From NCBI GenBank assembly GCA_963775015.1, contig CAVZHI010000018.1:1-64000 (forward strand): a stretch of DNA of 64,000 nucleotides, in the 5' to 3' direction. Source of the stretch: JAEMQF01 sp963775015. GTDB taxonomy: Bacteria > Pseudomonadota > Gammaproteobacteria > Burkholderiales > Burkholderiaceae_C. Within the stretch, counting starts at the first letter, position 1; every line of letters starts with the position of its first letter. Positions 53,215 through 62,245 of the stretch are shown here, piece by piece. The notes under the pieces are model-generated. The model searched no databases. It had not been told where the DNA came from and saw nothing but the letters and a program-made list of their open reading frames with translations. Both the position numbers and the translations under genes were made by a program.

Positions 53215-54648
53215 ATGAGTCTGGCGCAGAGCCACGCCGCTGAGCCGGCCGCCGCGGCCGAGTCGAACCGCGCAAGCAGCGCCGGGCCCTCCGCGGCGCC
53301 GGCACACCGGCTCACCTCGATCCGGTCGCGCCTCAGCTGGTTGCTGGTGGGCGTGTCGGTGGCCTGGGGCGTGTCGATCTCTGCCACGATCTGGCTCGTC
53401 GGCCGAAGCCAAGTCGAAAAGATGCTCGACTACACGCTGCTCGAGGCGGCTGAGATCCTCTACGGTTTGCTCAACTTCGATGTCACGCAGCTGCCGATGC
53501 AAGGCGGATCGACGATGGCGTCACCGCTCGTGCACGAAGAGCGCCTGTTGTGGCAGGTGGTCGGAGCGGACGGAAGAGTGCTGCTGAAGTCGCACCGTGC
53601 CCACGACCGGCCGCTGTCTGTGACCCAACGCCTGGGCTACTTCGACGTGGGCGACGACGTGAAGGTTCTCGGCGTGGTCGTCAGCGACCAAGACAACAAG
53701 GCGAACTATCGCGTTTTCGGCATGCCTTTGATCGACGCGAGGCAAACCCTGTACGTCGGGCATTGGAGCGCGGATCGGCACGAGGCCAGTCTCGTCGCCA
53801 TCGAGGTCACTGCGCTGACGGTGCTGTTTCTCGGGGTGCTTGGCGCGTTCTTGCTGCGCACGCAGGTGCGCAAGGAGCTCACGCCATTGGACGACCTCTC
53901 CGCGTCGGTGGCGGTGTATGACCCATTGGTGAGCAGTGCGCGCCTCGTGCTGCCGAATCGCACCGAACTGGTCCCGCTGCGCCAGGCGGTGTTCGACTTC
54001 GGCACGCGCCTGGCGCGGCGCGTTTCCAACGAGCGCGCCTTCACGGCACACGCGGCGCACGCGCTGCGCACCCCGCTCGCCGGAATGGACGCCCAGCTTG
54101 CGTCGGCGCTGCGCGAATGCGCGCCGGAACAGAAACAGCGTCTGGAGCGCACGCGTGAAGCGGCGCGGCGCCTGCACAGCGTCGTCGACGCCCTGTTGAC
54201 GCTGTTCCGCAGCGGCGTCGATCTGAAGCTGGTGGAAGTTGAAGTGGGCGAGTTGGTGTACCAGCTGCCGATCGAGGCCATCGAGCTGCGCGTCGCGAGC
54301 CGGGCCACCATCCTGGCCGACCTGAATTTGTTGGCGGCGGGCTTGCTGAACCTGTTCGACAACTCGATCCGGCATGGCGCGACGACGGTGCAGGTGGACG
54401 TGCTGCGCGAAGGCGGAATGGTCCTGATTCGCCTGCAGGACGACGGCCCGGGCATACCCGAAGCCAAGGCTCGAATCATCCAGGACGCGCTCGATGCGCA
54501 GGACTATGCGCACCACATGGGCTTGGGCCTGATGCTCGCTGACCTGATCGCACGCGCGCACCAGGGGCGATTGAAGATCGTCAAGACCGAGGGTGGCGTG
54601 ACGGTGGAACTCAGCCTGCGCGATATGGCGGCGAACGTCGCGCAGTAG
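53215..54648 (+). CDS. Sensor histidine kinase (QseC-like)
   Basis: This membrane sensor kinase of 477 residues probably phosphorylates the regulator just upstream. Two membrane helices (about 42-62 and 190-215) flank a periplasmic sensor region. The dimerisation His282 is in TAHAAHALRTPLAG. The ATP-binding boxes are LFDNSIRHGA (N), DDGPGIPEA (G1) and GLGLMLADLIARAHQG (G2). A GTG three bases upstream is an alternative start. The signal is unknown. It converges with the PEP-CTERM gene. Confidence 0.9.
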   Translation: MSLAQSHAAEPAAAAESNRASSAGPSAAPAHRLTSIRSRLSWLLVGVSVAWGVSISATIWLVGRSQVEKMLDYTLLEAAEILYGLLNFDVTQLPMQGGSTMASPLVHEERLLWQVVGADGRVLLKSHRAHDRPLSVTQRLGYFDVGDDVKVLGVVVSDQDNKANYRVFGMPLIDARQTLYVGHWSADRHEASLVAIEVTALTVLFLGVLGAFLLRTQVRKELTPLDDLSASVAVYDPLVSSARLVLPNRTELVPLRQAVFDFGTRLARRVSNERAFTAHAAHALRTPLAGMDAQLASALRECAPEQKQRLERTREAARRLHSVVDALLTLFRSGVDLKLVEVEVGELVYQLPIEAIELRVASRATILADLNLLAAGLLNLFDNSIRHGATTVQVDVLREGGMVLIRLQDDGPGIPEAKARIIQDALDAQDYAHHMGLGLMLADLIARAHQGRLKIVKTEGGVTVELSLRDMAANVAQ

Positions 54649-54696
54649 CCGCTGAGGTCTGGGCGTTGTGCGCCGGGGCGGCGCTGGAGCTGACGC

Positions 54697-55545
54697 TCAG
54701 GTGCGCTTTCTGCGGCGGCTGGCGTTCACCCCGAAGAGCGCGAGTGCCGCGCTCATCAACAGAAAAGTGGACGGCTCGGGAGTGGGCGAAGTCATCCCTG
54801 CGAACTGGAAGGCCAAGCCGGAGTTGAACCGCGTGTCTCCCCAATTCGTCACGCCGAATTCCAGCCTGTAGTCGCCGGAGTTGGCAAAGGTATAGGTCGA
54901 CGTCAACCAGCCGGTGAATCCGCAGCCGTTGTTCGTGAGGGAGTTGAAGCAGGTGTTGTTGGAGTCTCCGAGCGGGCCCCAATCCGGCTTCGTGTCGTTC
55001 ACGTCCGGAGTTCCGCTCAGGTCTGCACCGATCGCAGGCATGTCGTTTCCGCCCGGAATCACCGAGTTGCCCTGCGTCGTGCTGCGCGCCGTAAACAGAA
55101 ACGTGCTGGCATTGGTGCTTGCATTGACGATCTTTGCCCACGCATAGTCGCCAAATTCGTCGGCGTCCGTGGTGATGTAGTTGAAATTGACTCTCAGCTG
55201 TTGACCCTGACTCGCGGCAAAGTTGGACGAGACCATCAGCGAACCGTTCGTTTCTTCCAGCACTTTCTTGACACCGCCGCCCAGATTGACTTCCTTCTCC
55301 GGCAAGTTGAGTGACGTGGTCGCGGTGAGCAGATGGGTCGTGTTCGTCGACAGAAAGCCGTAGTCGGCGAACCCCAGCGATGTCGCCATGGTGCCGGTGG
55401 CCGACGCGGTTCCGCAGTTGCCCGTGCAGCCCAGGGTGAAATCTGGCAGCAGTATGACGTCGACGGCTTGCGTTTGGCCAGTGAATAGCGTGCTGGTGAG
55501 CAATGCGGCGAGCAGCGGCAGTTGCAGGTTTCGCGTGCGTTTCAT
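54697..55545 (-). CDS. PEP-CTERM sorting domain protein
   Basis: This exported protein of 282 residues has a signal peptide ending TGQTQA and a C-terminal PEP-CTERM anchor: TPEPSTFLLMSAALALFGVN followed by the basic RRRKRT. Such proteins are processed by an exosortase and released into the extracellular matrix. The middle part is beta-rich, with FNYITTDADEFGDYAWAKI and a paired NTCFNSLTNNGCGFTGWL. Similar domains occur in other PEP-CTERM proteins of unknown role. No exosortase gene is in the window. I use the ATG at 55545. Confidence 0.88.
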   Translation of the reverse strand: MKRTRNLQLPLLAALLTSTLFTGQTQAVDVILLPDFTLGCTGNCGTASATGTMATSLGFADYGFLSTNTTHLLTATTSLNLPEKEVNLGGGVKKVLEETNGSLMVSSNFAASQGQQLRVNFNYITTDADEFGDYAWAKIVNASTNASTFLFTARSTTQGNSVIPGGNDMPAIGADLSGTPDVNDTKPDWGPLGDSNNTCFNSLTNNGCGFTGWLTSTYTFANSGDYRLEFGVTNWGDTRFNSGLAFQFAGMTSPTPEPSTFLLMSAALALFGVNASRRRKRT

Positions 55546-55704
55546 GGTGTGTGTCTTCCAGTGCAAGTTGTGTGGTGTAGCCGATGTCGCCCGACTGATA
55601 GCCCTCACCGATCTCTTCGACGAAAGAACCGTCCGGCTCGTGCCGGACGGTTGGTGAGTCTTCCAAGGCCCAGCCTCTCGGCCAAGCCTTCATGCGACCA
55701 TCGT

Positions 55705-58497
55705 TTATCTGGCAGTTGCGTTGACGGTTCCGCCAAAGCCGCCGACGAATCCGGTACCTGCACCGCCCACCGTCCGAATGCGATAGCGGTAGGTCGTCCC
55801 GATCACGACCTGGTTGTCGACGAAGCTCGCCGTGGCGCGGCCGTCGACCGTGCCTGCTGTGTTCACCGCCGTGCCGTTCAACTTGGCAAAGTTCGCGCAA
55901 GTCGTTGCCGGAGCGACGAAGCTGCAACGCTGAATTTCGTAGCCACCGACGCGCGCGGCGCCACTGGTGGTCCAGTTCAGCGTGATCGTCGACACGGCAG
56001 CGCCTACCGCGGAGCGCACCGGAGTCCCTTGCGTCGGACCTGCTGGCATCGTTCCCGTCAGCGTGAAGTTCGAAAGTGCCAGCGGGCCTGCGGTGGTGCC
56101 GTTCAGCGCCGCGACGTCGTACTTGTAGGTCGTGTTGCCTGCCGCGTTGTTGTCGGTGAAGCTGCGCGTTCCACCCGTGCCGGCAACCGCCAAGACCGTC
56201 GTGCTGGCATTGGCCGGCGGGTTTGCGGTCACGCTGCCGTTCGCGGTCACCGTGTAGGGGATGCGGCGCACACGGTAAGCGGTTTCACCCGTGGACTGGT
56301 CGATCCAGCTGATGGCCGGCGTGGTCGACTGGCTTGCAGCCACATTCGTCGGCGCGAGCAGAACGATGTCGACCGGAGTGACTGCCGCCGATATCGCCGA
56401 AGCCGTCGATCCCACCCAGTTCAAGGCGTCGACACGGTAGAAGTACGTCGTACCGCCGACGACTGCCGTGTCGCTGAAGCTGGTGCTGTTGGCTGGCAGG
56501 GTGGCGATGCTGACGAACGCGCCCGCGGCTCCGGTACGGCGCAACACCTCGAAGCTCGTCTCACGCAGGTTGTTCGTCCAGGTCAGGTTCACCTGGCTGG
56601 CAGAAACCACCGTGGGAACAAGGTTGGTTGCCGCCTGCGCGGCCTGCGGTGTGGTCAAGCCGGCCGACTGTACGACTGCGCTGGACACGCCGTTGCGCAG
56701 CGCCACGACTCGGTAGAAGTAGGTCGTGTTGGCGGCAGGCGGGCCATTCGTGTCGACAAAGCTGCGCAGGCCGGTGCTGGCGTCGCCGCTCGTGTTGCCG
56801 ACGAGCGTGTAGGGGCCGGCCGCTGCAGTGGCGCGCGAAATCTCGAAGCTCGTTTCGTCGGTCGAATTGTCGGTCCAGCTGACGTTGATGGCGCGGGTCG
56901 TCCCCAGCGCGGCCGCGACACCGGATGGTGCGACCGGCGGCGCTGCGCCCAGCGGCGTCCTGACATCCAATTGATTCGATCCCCCCGCAGAGACGTTGGC
57001 GTCCGACACCACTGTCACCTTGTGCGGTGGCACTTCCACCAACGGCACGGTGATGGCGCCGCCGGCCAGCGCCGTGCTCGTGAACGTGGGGTAGTTCAAC
57101 GTCAGCGCGGGCGGGTTGACGGCGTCGCTGGAGGCTGCACGAACGGTCAGGGTCTTCGCCACCTGGTCATAGTTGGCCGCCGAAATCGTGACTTCGTCGG
57201 TCACGCGCTGCGGCAGGTAGGTCGGAACGTTGGCGCCACCCGCCGCAACGGCGTTGGACTGCTTGACGCAGACCGACAGCGGGATGTTCACCGGACGCGT
57301 CTGGCCCCAGTACTGCTTGCCGATCGAGAGCATCTGGGTCTCGACGACGCCCGCGCCCGAGGGCTGCGAATAGTGGGTCACGCCCAGCGCATCGGTCGTG
57401 ATGAGGCAAGGTGCGTTGTAGAAGCTCAGCGCCGGAGGCACGCTGGGCGCCGCGGCTTGGCCGGGCATGCGGCTGGACATTGTCGGCTGGCCATCGGCCA
57501 TCACGTCGATCTTGATGCCGTCGGTGGCGTTGCGCGCGTAGCTCGCGCGTTGCACCGCGACGCGGCCCGGGATTTCGCCGTTGTACAGGCGCCCCATGAG
57601 GCTGAAGCCGGTGGTTTCGATCCAGTCCACGACGGCGCCGGTGTTGGGATTGATTCCCAGGCCGGAACCTGCCGGCCCTTCGATTCGGAAGATGTTGTGG
57701 TTGCGCACCGCACCCGTGGAGTCGACGAAGGTGCCGAGCGGGCTGCCCGTGACCGGCCCGATGCGCGCCGGGTCGGCAAGATAGGCCTTGCCGTTGCCCG
57801 GGTGCGGTGTCGGCGTGAACGCACCGCCGAAGTTGGCTGGGTTGGTATCGGGTTGCGGGAACTCTGCCGTCAGGGCGCGCATTTCGGGCCCGCCGGGGGC
57901 GGCGGAGGGCAAGAGGAACGGGCCGAGGCGCGACGTCGTGGAGCAATTGAACTTGCCCGGAGCGCAGTCGATGCCGATGTCTTCGGTGAAGAAGATCCGT
58001 TCACCGGCGTTCGCAAAGATCGACTCTTCACCGTAGGGATGGATGAAGCGATACGTTCCCGTGACCGGCGCCGAAGCCAGGCGGACCCGGATGCGCGAAA
58101 ACACGATCTGCTGGCCGGCCTGCGGTGCACCGCTGGCGAATGCCGCTTCCTCAGCGAGCACGAGCAAGGCGCGCCCGCCCGTTCGAGTGTCCATACCTGC
58201 AGACGCGGCGAAGTAGAAGTGTTCGTCGAAAAAGTTCGCGGGGAACACTTCCGGCGGTGATGGCACCTCGGGCGTTCCCAGCAGGCACCAAGTGCCATCG
58301 AGTTCGGCGTCTTCGGGCGCGCAGAACTCGAGCGTGATGCCCGTGCGGTCCTGATACCAGGCGGGGAAGAAACCGTGCGCCGTGTTTCCGGTTACCGGGC
58401 CCTCGCGCTCGAGAATGGCGTGCGCCGTGAAGCTGCCGCTGGCCAGCGCAAGCGCGACCGCCGCAGTGCCAACCTTGATCTTGAAAGGTACAAACAT
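55705..58497 (-). CDS. Large secreted protein with fibronectin type III repeats
   Basis: This protein of 930 residues has a signal peptide (VGTAAVALALASGSFTAHA). The N-terminal 470 residues are closely related to those of the neighbouring gene: GFFPAWYQDRTGITLEFCAP, PANFFDEHFYFAASAGM, IPGRVAVQRASYARN. Three to four fibronectin-type-III-like domains follow, with repeated TTYFYRVVAL, SFEVLRRTG and TYKYDVAALNG strands. There is no PEP-CTERM or membrane anchor at the C-terminus. It looks like a secreted adhesin or matrix protein. The function of the shared N-terminal region is unknown. Confidence 0.82.
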   Translation of the reverse strand: MFVPFKIKVGTAAVALALASGSFTAHAILEREGPVTGNTAHGFFPAWYQDRTGITLEFCAPEDAELDGTWCLLGTPEVPSPPEVFPANFFDEHFYFAASAGMDTRTGGRALLVLAEEAAFASGAPQAGQQIVFSRIRVRLASAPVTGTYRFIHPYGEESIFANAGERIFFTEDIGIDCAPGKFNCSTTSRLGPFLLPSAAPGGPEMRALTAEFPQPDTNPANFGGAFTPTPHPGNGKAYLADPARIGPVTGSPLGTFVDSTGAVRNHNIFRIEGPAGSGLGINPNTGAVVDWIETTGFSLMGRLYNGEIPGRVAVQRASYARNATDGIKIDVMADGQPTMSSRMPGQAAAPSVPPALSFYNAPCLITTDALGVTHYSQPSGAGVVETQMLSIGKQYWGQTRPVNIPLSVCVKQSNAVAAGGANVPTYLPQRVTDEVTISAANYDQVAKTLTVRAASSDAVNPPALTLNYPTFTSTALAGGAITVPLVEVPPHKVTVVSDANVSAGGSNQLDVRTPLGAAPPVAPSGVAAALGTTRAINVSWTDNSTDETSFEISRATAAAGPYTLVGNTSGDASTGLRSFVDTNGPPAANTTYFYRVVALRNGVSSAVVQSAGLTTPQAAQAATNLVPTVVSASQVNLTWTNNLRETSFEVLRRTGAAGAFVSIATLPANSTSFSDTAVVGGTTYFYRVDALNWVGSTASAISAAVTPVDIVLLAPTNVAASQSTTPAISWIDQSTGETAYRVRRIPYTVTANGSVTANPPANASTTVLAVAGTGGTRSFTDNNAAGNTTYKYDVAALNGTTAGPLALSNFTLTGTMPAGPTQGTPVRSAVGAAVSTITLNWTTSGAARVGGYEIQRCSFVAPATTCANFAKLNGTAVNTAGTVDGRATASFVDNQVVIGTTYRYRIRTVGGAGTGFVGGFGGTVNATAR

Positions 58498-58534
58498 GGG
58501 GATACTCCTTGACTGTTGACTTGTGCGGGGTCGG

Positions 58535-60919
58535 TTACTTGAAGGTGATCGCGGTGTTCAGCGCAACACCGTTGGGCGGGGTTGCACGGACCGAGACGGC
58601 AGCGGCAGGTGCAGCGATCGTGGTGTCAAGTGCCCAGTTGCCGATGGCTGCGGTGTTGGAGGTGACGGTGCCGATCGCGCCGATCGCCGTGCCTGCTGCA
58701 TTCACCCACTCGAGCAAGATGCGCTGGCCCATGCCGGGCGTGATCGTGCCGTTGACGCGCAGGCGTGACTTGGAGCGCTCGTACTGAGTCTGCGTCGTGG
58801 CGAGCACTTCCGCTGCGGCCACCTGCACCGTCACCGTCGCCAGGTTCGAATCCAGCGCCGGGGAGCCGTTGATGCCCGCGTCGCGTGCGCGGTAGGTGAA
58901 TGTGTAGTTGCCTGCCGCGGGCGCTCTGAAGCTGACGTTGCGGCCGCTCACCGTTGCCGTGGCTCCGGGTGCGCCGAGAACTGCACTGACGTTGGCCGGT
59001 GCGGCAATGTTTGCCGAGCCGTTCACATCGGTATCGTTGGCCAGCACGTTGAGCGAAGTCGTCACGCCAGCGATGGCGGTGAAGGTATCGTCCGCGGCCA
59101 CCGGGGCCACGTTCACCGGCGTGATGTTCACGGTCACAGTCGCCGCGTTGGACTGATTGCCCGCCGTCGTGACTGTGTACGAGAACGAATCCGTTCCGGA
59201 GGCGTTCAGGTTCGGCGTGTAGTTGATCATCCCGCCCGCCACCGAGGCGGTGCCCAGCGTCGGCGCCGATGCGACGGCGAGCGCGCCGCCGACGGCGCTC
59301 GTATCGTTCGCCATGACGTCCCAGGTCTGCGTTCCCACCGGCGCCGCGACCGTGTTCATCGAGATCGTGAAGGCGTCGTTCAGCGCGATCGGGAATCCGG
59401 CGGCAGGCGCGGTCGCATAGCCGGTGCTGACCTGGTACCTGGTCACGCCGAGCAGCGAGGACTGGACTTCAGCGCTCGGCGGCGGAACCAGCAGGTTGTT
59501 CACGACCACCTGGCCGTTCACCAGATTGATGGGGAGGTCCGCGCCGTAGGCCAGGCGAAGGGTCAGCGCGGCGACGGTTTCGCTCGATCCGCCATTGACG
59601 CTCAGGGTGCGCGCGTTCGGGTCGAAGACGGCCTGGGCGACGGTGACTTCGTCGGTGACGGTCGCAGGGTAGTAGACGGTCGTGACGGCGCCTGCGGCGT
59701 TGCGAGCATTGCTGTCACGCACGCACACGCCAGCCGGTATCGACGCGGGTTGGGTCTGAACCCAACGCAGCGAGCCTGCGGCCTTCATGGCCGTCAGCGT
59801 CGATGCCACGGCCGGCGGGCCATACGGCGGAAGGATGCCGCCCAGGCCATCCGGGTTGGGCACGCCGGAGCAGGGTTGATCGTGCACCGACAGCGTGGGC
59901 GTGACCCGCGCTGGGGCGGCAACGGGGCCGGGCATGCGGCTGGGTTGCGTCGCGACGGCAGTCGCGTAAACGTCGAGTTTGCGCGCAGCGGCGCTGTTGC
60001 TGTAGCTCGCGCGGTCGATGTTGACGCGGCCGGGAATGTCGCCCGCAAAGACGCGCCCCATCAGACTGAAATTGTTGGTCTGGATGAAGTTGTTGCCGGC
60101 GCCGTCCAGGTTGGCGCCAGCCGGGCCTTCCACACGGAAGAAGTTGCGCACCGTGCCACCCGTGACCGGGCCGACGCGCGCCGGGTCGGCGATGTAGGCC
60201 TTGCCGGTGCCGGGGTAGGCCGAAGGCACGCCGCCCGGAAAATTGGCGGGGTTGGCATCCGGCGTGGGAGTGGCGGCAGTGACCGGGCCCATCTCGGCGC
60301 CGCCTGGCGCTGCGGAGGGCAGGAGGAACGGACCCAGGTTGCTCGACGTGAGTGCGCAGTCGAAATTGCCGGTGCAGGTGGCGCCGACGTCATCGGTGAA
60401 AAAGATGCGCTCGCCTTGCTCGGCGAAGATCGTGACCTCGCCATAGGGGTGCATAAAGCGGTAGTTGCCGCTCACGGGCACCGCGGTGTAGCGGACTCGC
60501 AGCCGCGAAAAGACGATCTGCTGGTTCGGCTGCGCCGCGCCGCTCGCGAACGCCGCTTCCTGAGCAATCACCAGGCCGATCTTCGCCGCGGCAGCGTCGG
60601 TCATCAGCGCGTTCGCGGCGTAGTAGAAGTGCTCGTCGAAAAAGTTCGCGGGAAACGCTTCGGGGGCGCCACCCGGAAGTTCAAGGTTCCCGAGCAGGCA
60701 CCAGCCATCGGTGAGTTCCGCATTGACGGGGGCGCAGAACTCGAGGGCTAACCCCGTCCGGTCCTGATACCAGGCGGGAAAGCCGCCGATCTCGGGGTTC
60801 GTCGCGAGTGGCGGTACGGCGCCCACCCGTTCGAGAGCGGCACGTGCCGAAAGACCGGTGCCGGCCAGAGCCAATGCGACCGAGATCACACCCACGTTCA
60901 ATTTGTAAGGGACAAACAT
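58535..60919 (-). CDS. Large secreted protein with cadherin/Ig-like repeats, paralogue of the neighbour
   Basis: This protein of 794 residues starts MFVPYKLNVGVISVALALAG, a signal peptide nearly matching that of the downstream gene. The N-terminal half matches its neighbour (GFPAWYQDRTGLALEFCAPV, FPANFFDEHFYYAANALM, DIPGRVNIDRASYSN). The C-terminal half differs: it has tandem cadherin-like or bacterial Ig-like domains (NDTSAVGGALAVASAPTLG, NYTPNLNASGTDSFSYTVTT, AADDTFTAIAGVTTSLNVLA). A GGAG site lies 9 bases before the ATG at 60919. The pair arose by duplication of the N-terminal module with different repeat domains attached. Confidence 0.82.
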   Translation of the reverse strand: MFVPYKLNVGVISVALALAGTGLSARAALERVGAVPPLATNPEIGGFPAWYQDRTGLALEFCAPVNAELTDGWCLLGNLELPGGAPEAFPANFFDEHFYYAANALMTDAAAAKIGLVIAQEAAFASGAAQPNQQIVFSRLRVRYTAVPVSGNYRFMHPYGEVTIFAEQGERIFFTDDVGATCTGNFDCALTSSNLGPFLLPSAAPGGAEMGPVTAATPTPDANPANFPGGVPSAYPGTGKAYIADPARVGPVTGGTVRNFFRVEGPAGANLDGAGNNFIQTNNFSLMGRVFAGDIPGRVNIDRASYSNSAAARKLDVYATAVATQPSRMPGPVAAPARVTPTLSVHDQPCSGVPNPDGLGGILPPYGPPAVASTLTAMKAAGSLRWVQTQPASIPAGVCVRDSNARNAAGAVTTVYYPATVTDEVTVAQAVFDPNARTLSVNGGSSETVAALTLRLAYGADLPINLVNGQVVVNNLLVPPPSAEVQSSLLGVTRYQVSTGYATAPAAGFPIALNDAFTISMNTVAAPVGTQTWDVMANDTSAVGGALAVASAPTLGTASVAGGMINYTPNLNASGTDSFSYTVTTAGNQSNAATVTVNITPVNVAPVAADDTFTAIAGVTTSLNVLANDTDVNGSANIAAPANVSAVLGAPGATATVSGRNVSFRAPAAGNYTFTYRARDAGINGSPALDSNLATVTVQVAAAEVLATTQTQYERSKSRLRVNGTITPGMGQRILLEWVNAAGTAIGAIGTVTSNTAAIGNWALDTTIAAPAAAVSVRATPPNGVALNTAITFK

Positions 60920-61804
60920 TTCGAGAACTCCTTGGTTACGAATCGACCGCATGGCGGACTGGGGCAGCCGCGGCTGCAATGGATGAAAACGAAGTCATGA
61001 AAACCTCCTCAATGAAGACCGGTTAGGGACAGGCGCAGGCCAGAGGTGGCAAGCACAGGCGCGGGGCGGAGTTGGTACGCATGTCAGCGGCGCTTAATCC
61101 TCATTAATGCAGCCGCATTCTGAAAGCGGACTAATTGCAGCGTCATGGGGAATGGCCCCCGTTTTTGACCCCTCCCCCTAAAACGTAGGGGTCGACTCAG
61201 GAGTGCGAATCCCGGGCGGAAAACGCGTCCTCAAACTGGTATGTCGAGATCGGTTATTAATCGACTTTGGTGATAAGGCTTGTAATACAGTCGCTGCGCC
61301 AGAAATCTATCTCGCGCCGATCTTGATATCCACGCGTCTTGGGTATTCGTACCTAAATCAGTGGAACCGCCAAGACGCACCAGGAGATGCAGGCTGGTGG
61401 GTGCCATCCGCAGTCACAGCCGGGGTCATCCGGGCGGGGCCGCGCCCCACGTGTAGACCGGTACATCACGTCGAGAAGCCGGCGCGGACGGGGCAGTTCG
61501 ATGCCGGTGCCGCGCGCGCGGCTCTGCGCCGCGGCAGTGGGCGGGGGGCGCGATGGCGGCCTTTGCCTGGAATTCGCGAGCCGAGATACAGTTATTAACT
61601 GAGAATTGTCCATACGTGAGCCATAACTTAATCCAAAATTCACTGAATATTTATTCGTGAAATTCTGGCTCAACCACCCCCCTAGTTGTTGGCTCCAACT
61701 CCCCCGCAAAATGGGGATGGTCACCCGGGAGACCTCACATGACAATTAATGGAGTTACGGCAGATATCTGAAAATCACCAGCCCAAGGCATATAGAGGGT
61801 TCTA
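60920..61804. other. Gene-free interval between the secreted-protein gene and gspG
   Basis: This 885-base stretch separates divergent genes. I find no convincing coding region. The part after about 61580 is clearly more AT-rich than the rest of the window. It contains C/G-run near-palindromes, including GACCCCT facing AGGGGTC at about 61169-61195 and CCCCCCTAGTTG near 61676. It presumably holds promoters for both flanking genes, and it may include a remnant of lost sequence. Confidence 0.5.
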
Positions 61805-62245
61805 ATGAAATATCCAACTGAGCGCCAAGAGATAACCAAAGGAAGGATTTCTGGATTTACCCTTCTGGAACTTCTGGTGGTGATGGTAATCATCGGCCTG
61901 CTCGCCGGAATCGTCGCCCCGCAATACTTCAGCCAACTCGGGAAGAGCAATGCCAAGGTCGCCAAGGCACAAATCGAGTCCTTTGGTCAGGCGCTCGACC
62001 AGTACCGTCTGGACGTCGGCCACTACCCGACCGCGGAACAAGGCCTGACCGCACTACGGCTCGCGCCGGCCAACTTGCCGAAGTGGGCAGGGCCCTACCT
62101 CAAACGCGACATTCCCGCAGACCCCTGGGGCAATTCTTATCAGTACAAGGCTCCCGGCCTGCACGGCGACTACGACCTGATCAGTCTCGGCTCGGACGCA
62201 GCGCCAGGCGGCGTCGGCGAAGCGGCGGACGTGACGTCGTGGTGA
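61805..62245 (+). CDS. gspG: Type II secretion major pseudopilin GspG
   Basis: GspG is the main subunit of the type II secretion pseudopilus. The protein has 146 residues. The prepilin peptidase site is ISGFTLLELLVVMVIIGLLA, with cleavage after the Gly and Glu at position +5. The calcium-binding C-terminal region with KRDIPADPWGNSYQYKAPG and LGSDAAPGG is typical. The TGA overlaps the GTG of gspF. Confidence 0.93.
   Translation: MKYPTERQEITKGRISGFTLLELLVVMVIIGLLAGIVAPQYFSQLGKSNAKVAKAQIESFGQALDQYRLDVGHYPTAEQGLTALRLAPANLPKWAGPYLKRDIPADPWGNSYQYKAPGLHGDYDLISLGSDAAPGGVGEAADVTSW

Noticed and set aside
55522..58260. A 912-residue plus-strand frame opposite the fibronectin-III protein
   Set aside because: The minus-strand product has a signal peptide, recognisable domains and a paralogue; the plus-strand one is valine/arginine-rich noise.
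61353..61745. A 130-residue minus-strand open frame in the gene-free interval
   Set aside because: It has no recognisable domain, no ribosome site, and its composition changes abruptly along its length.
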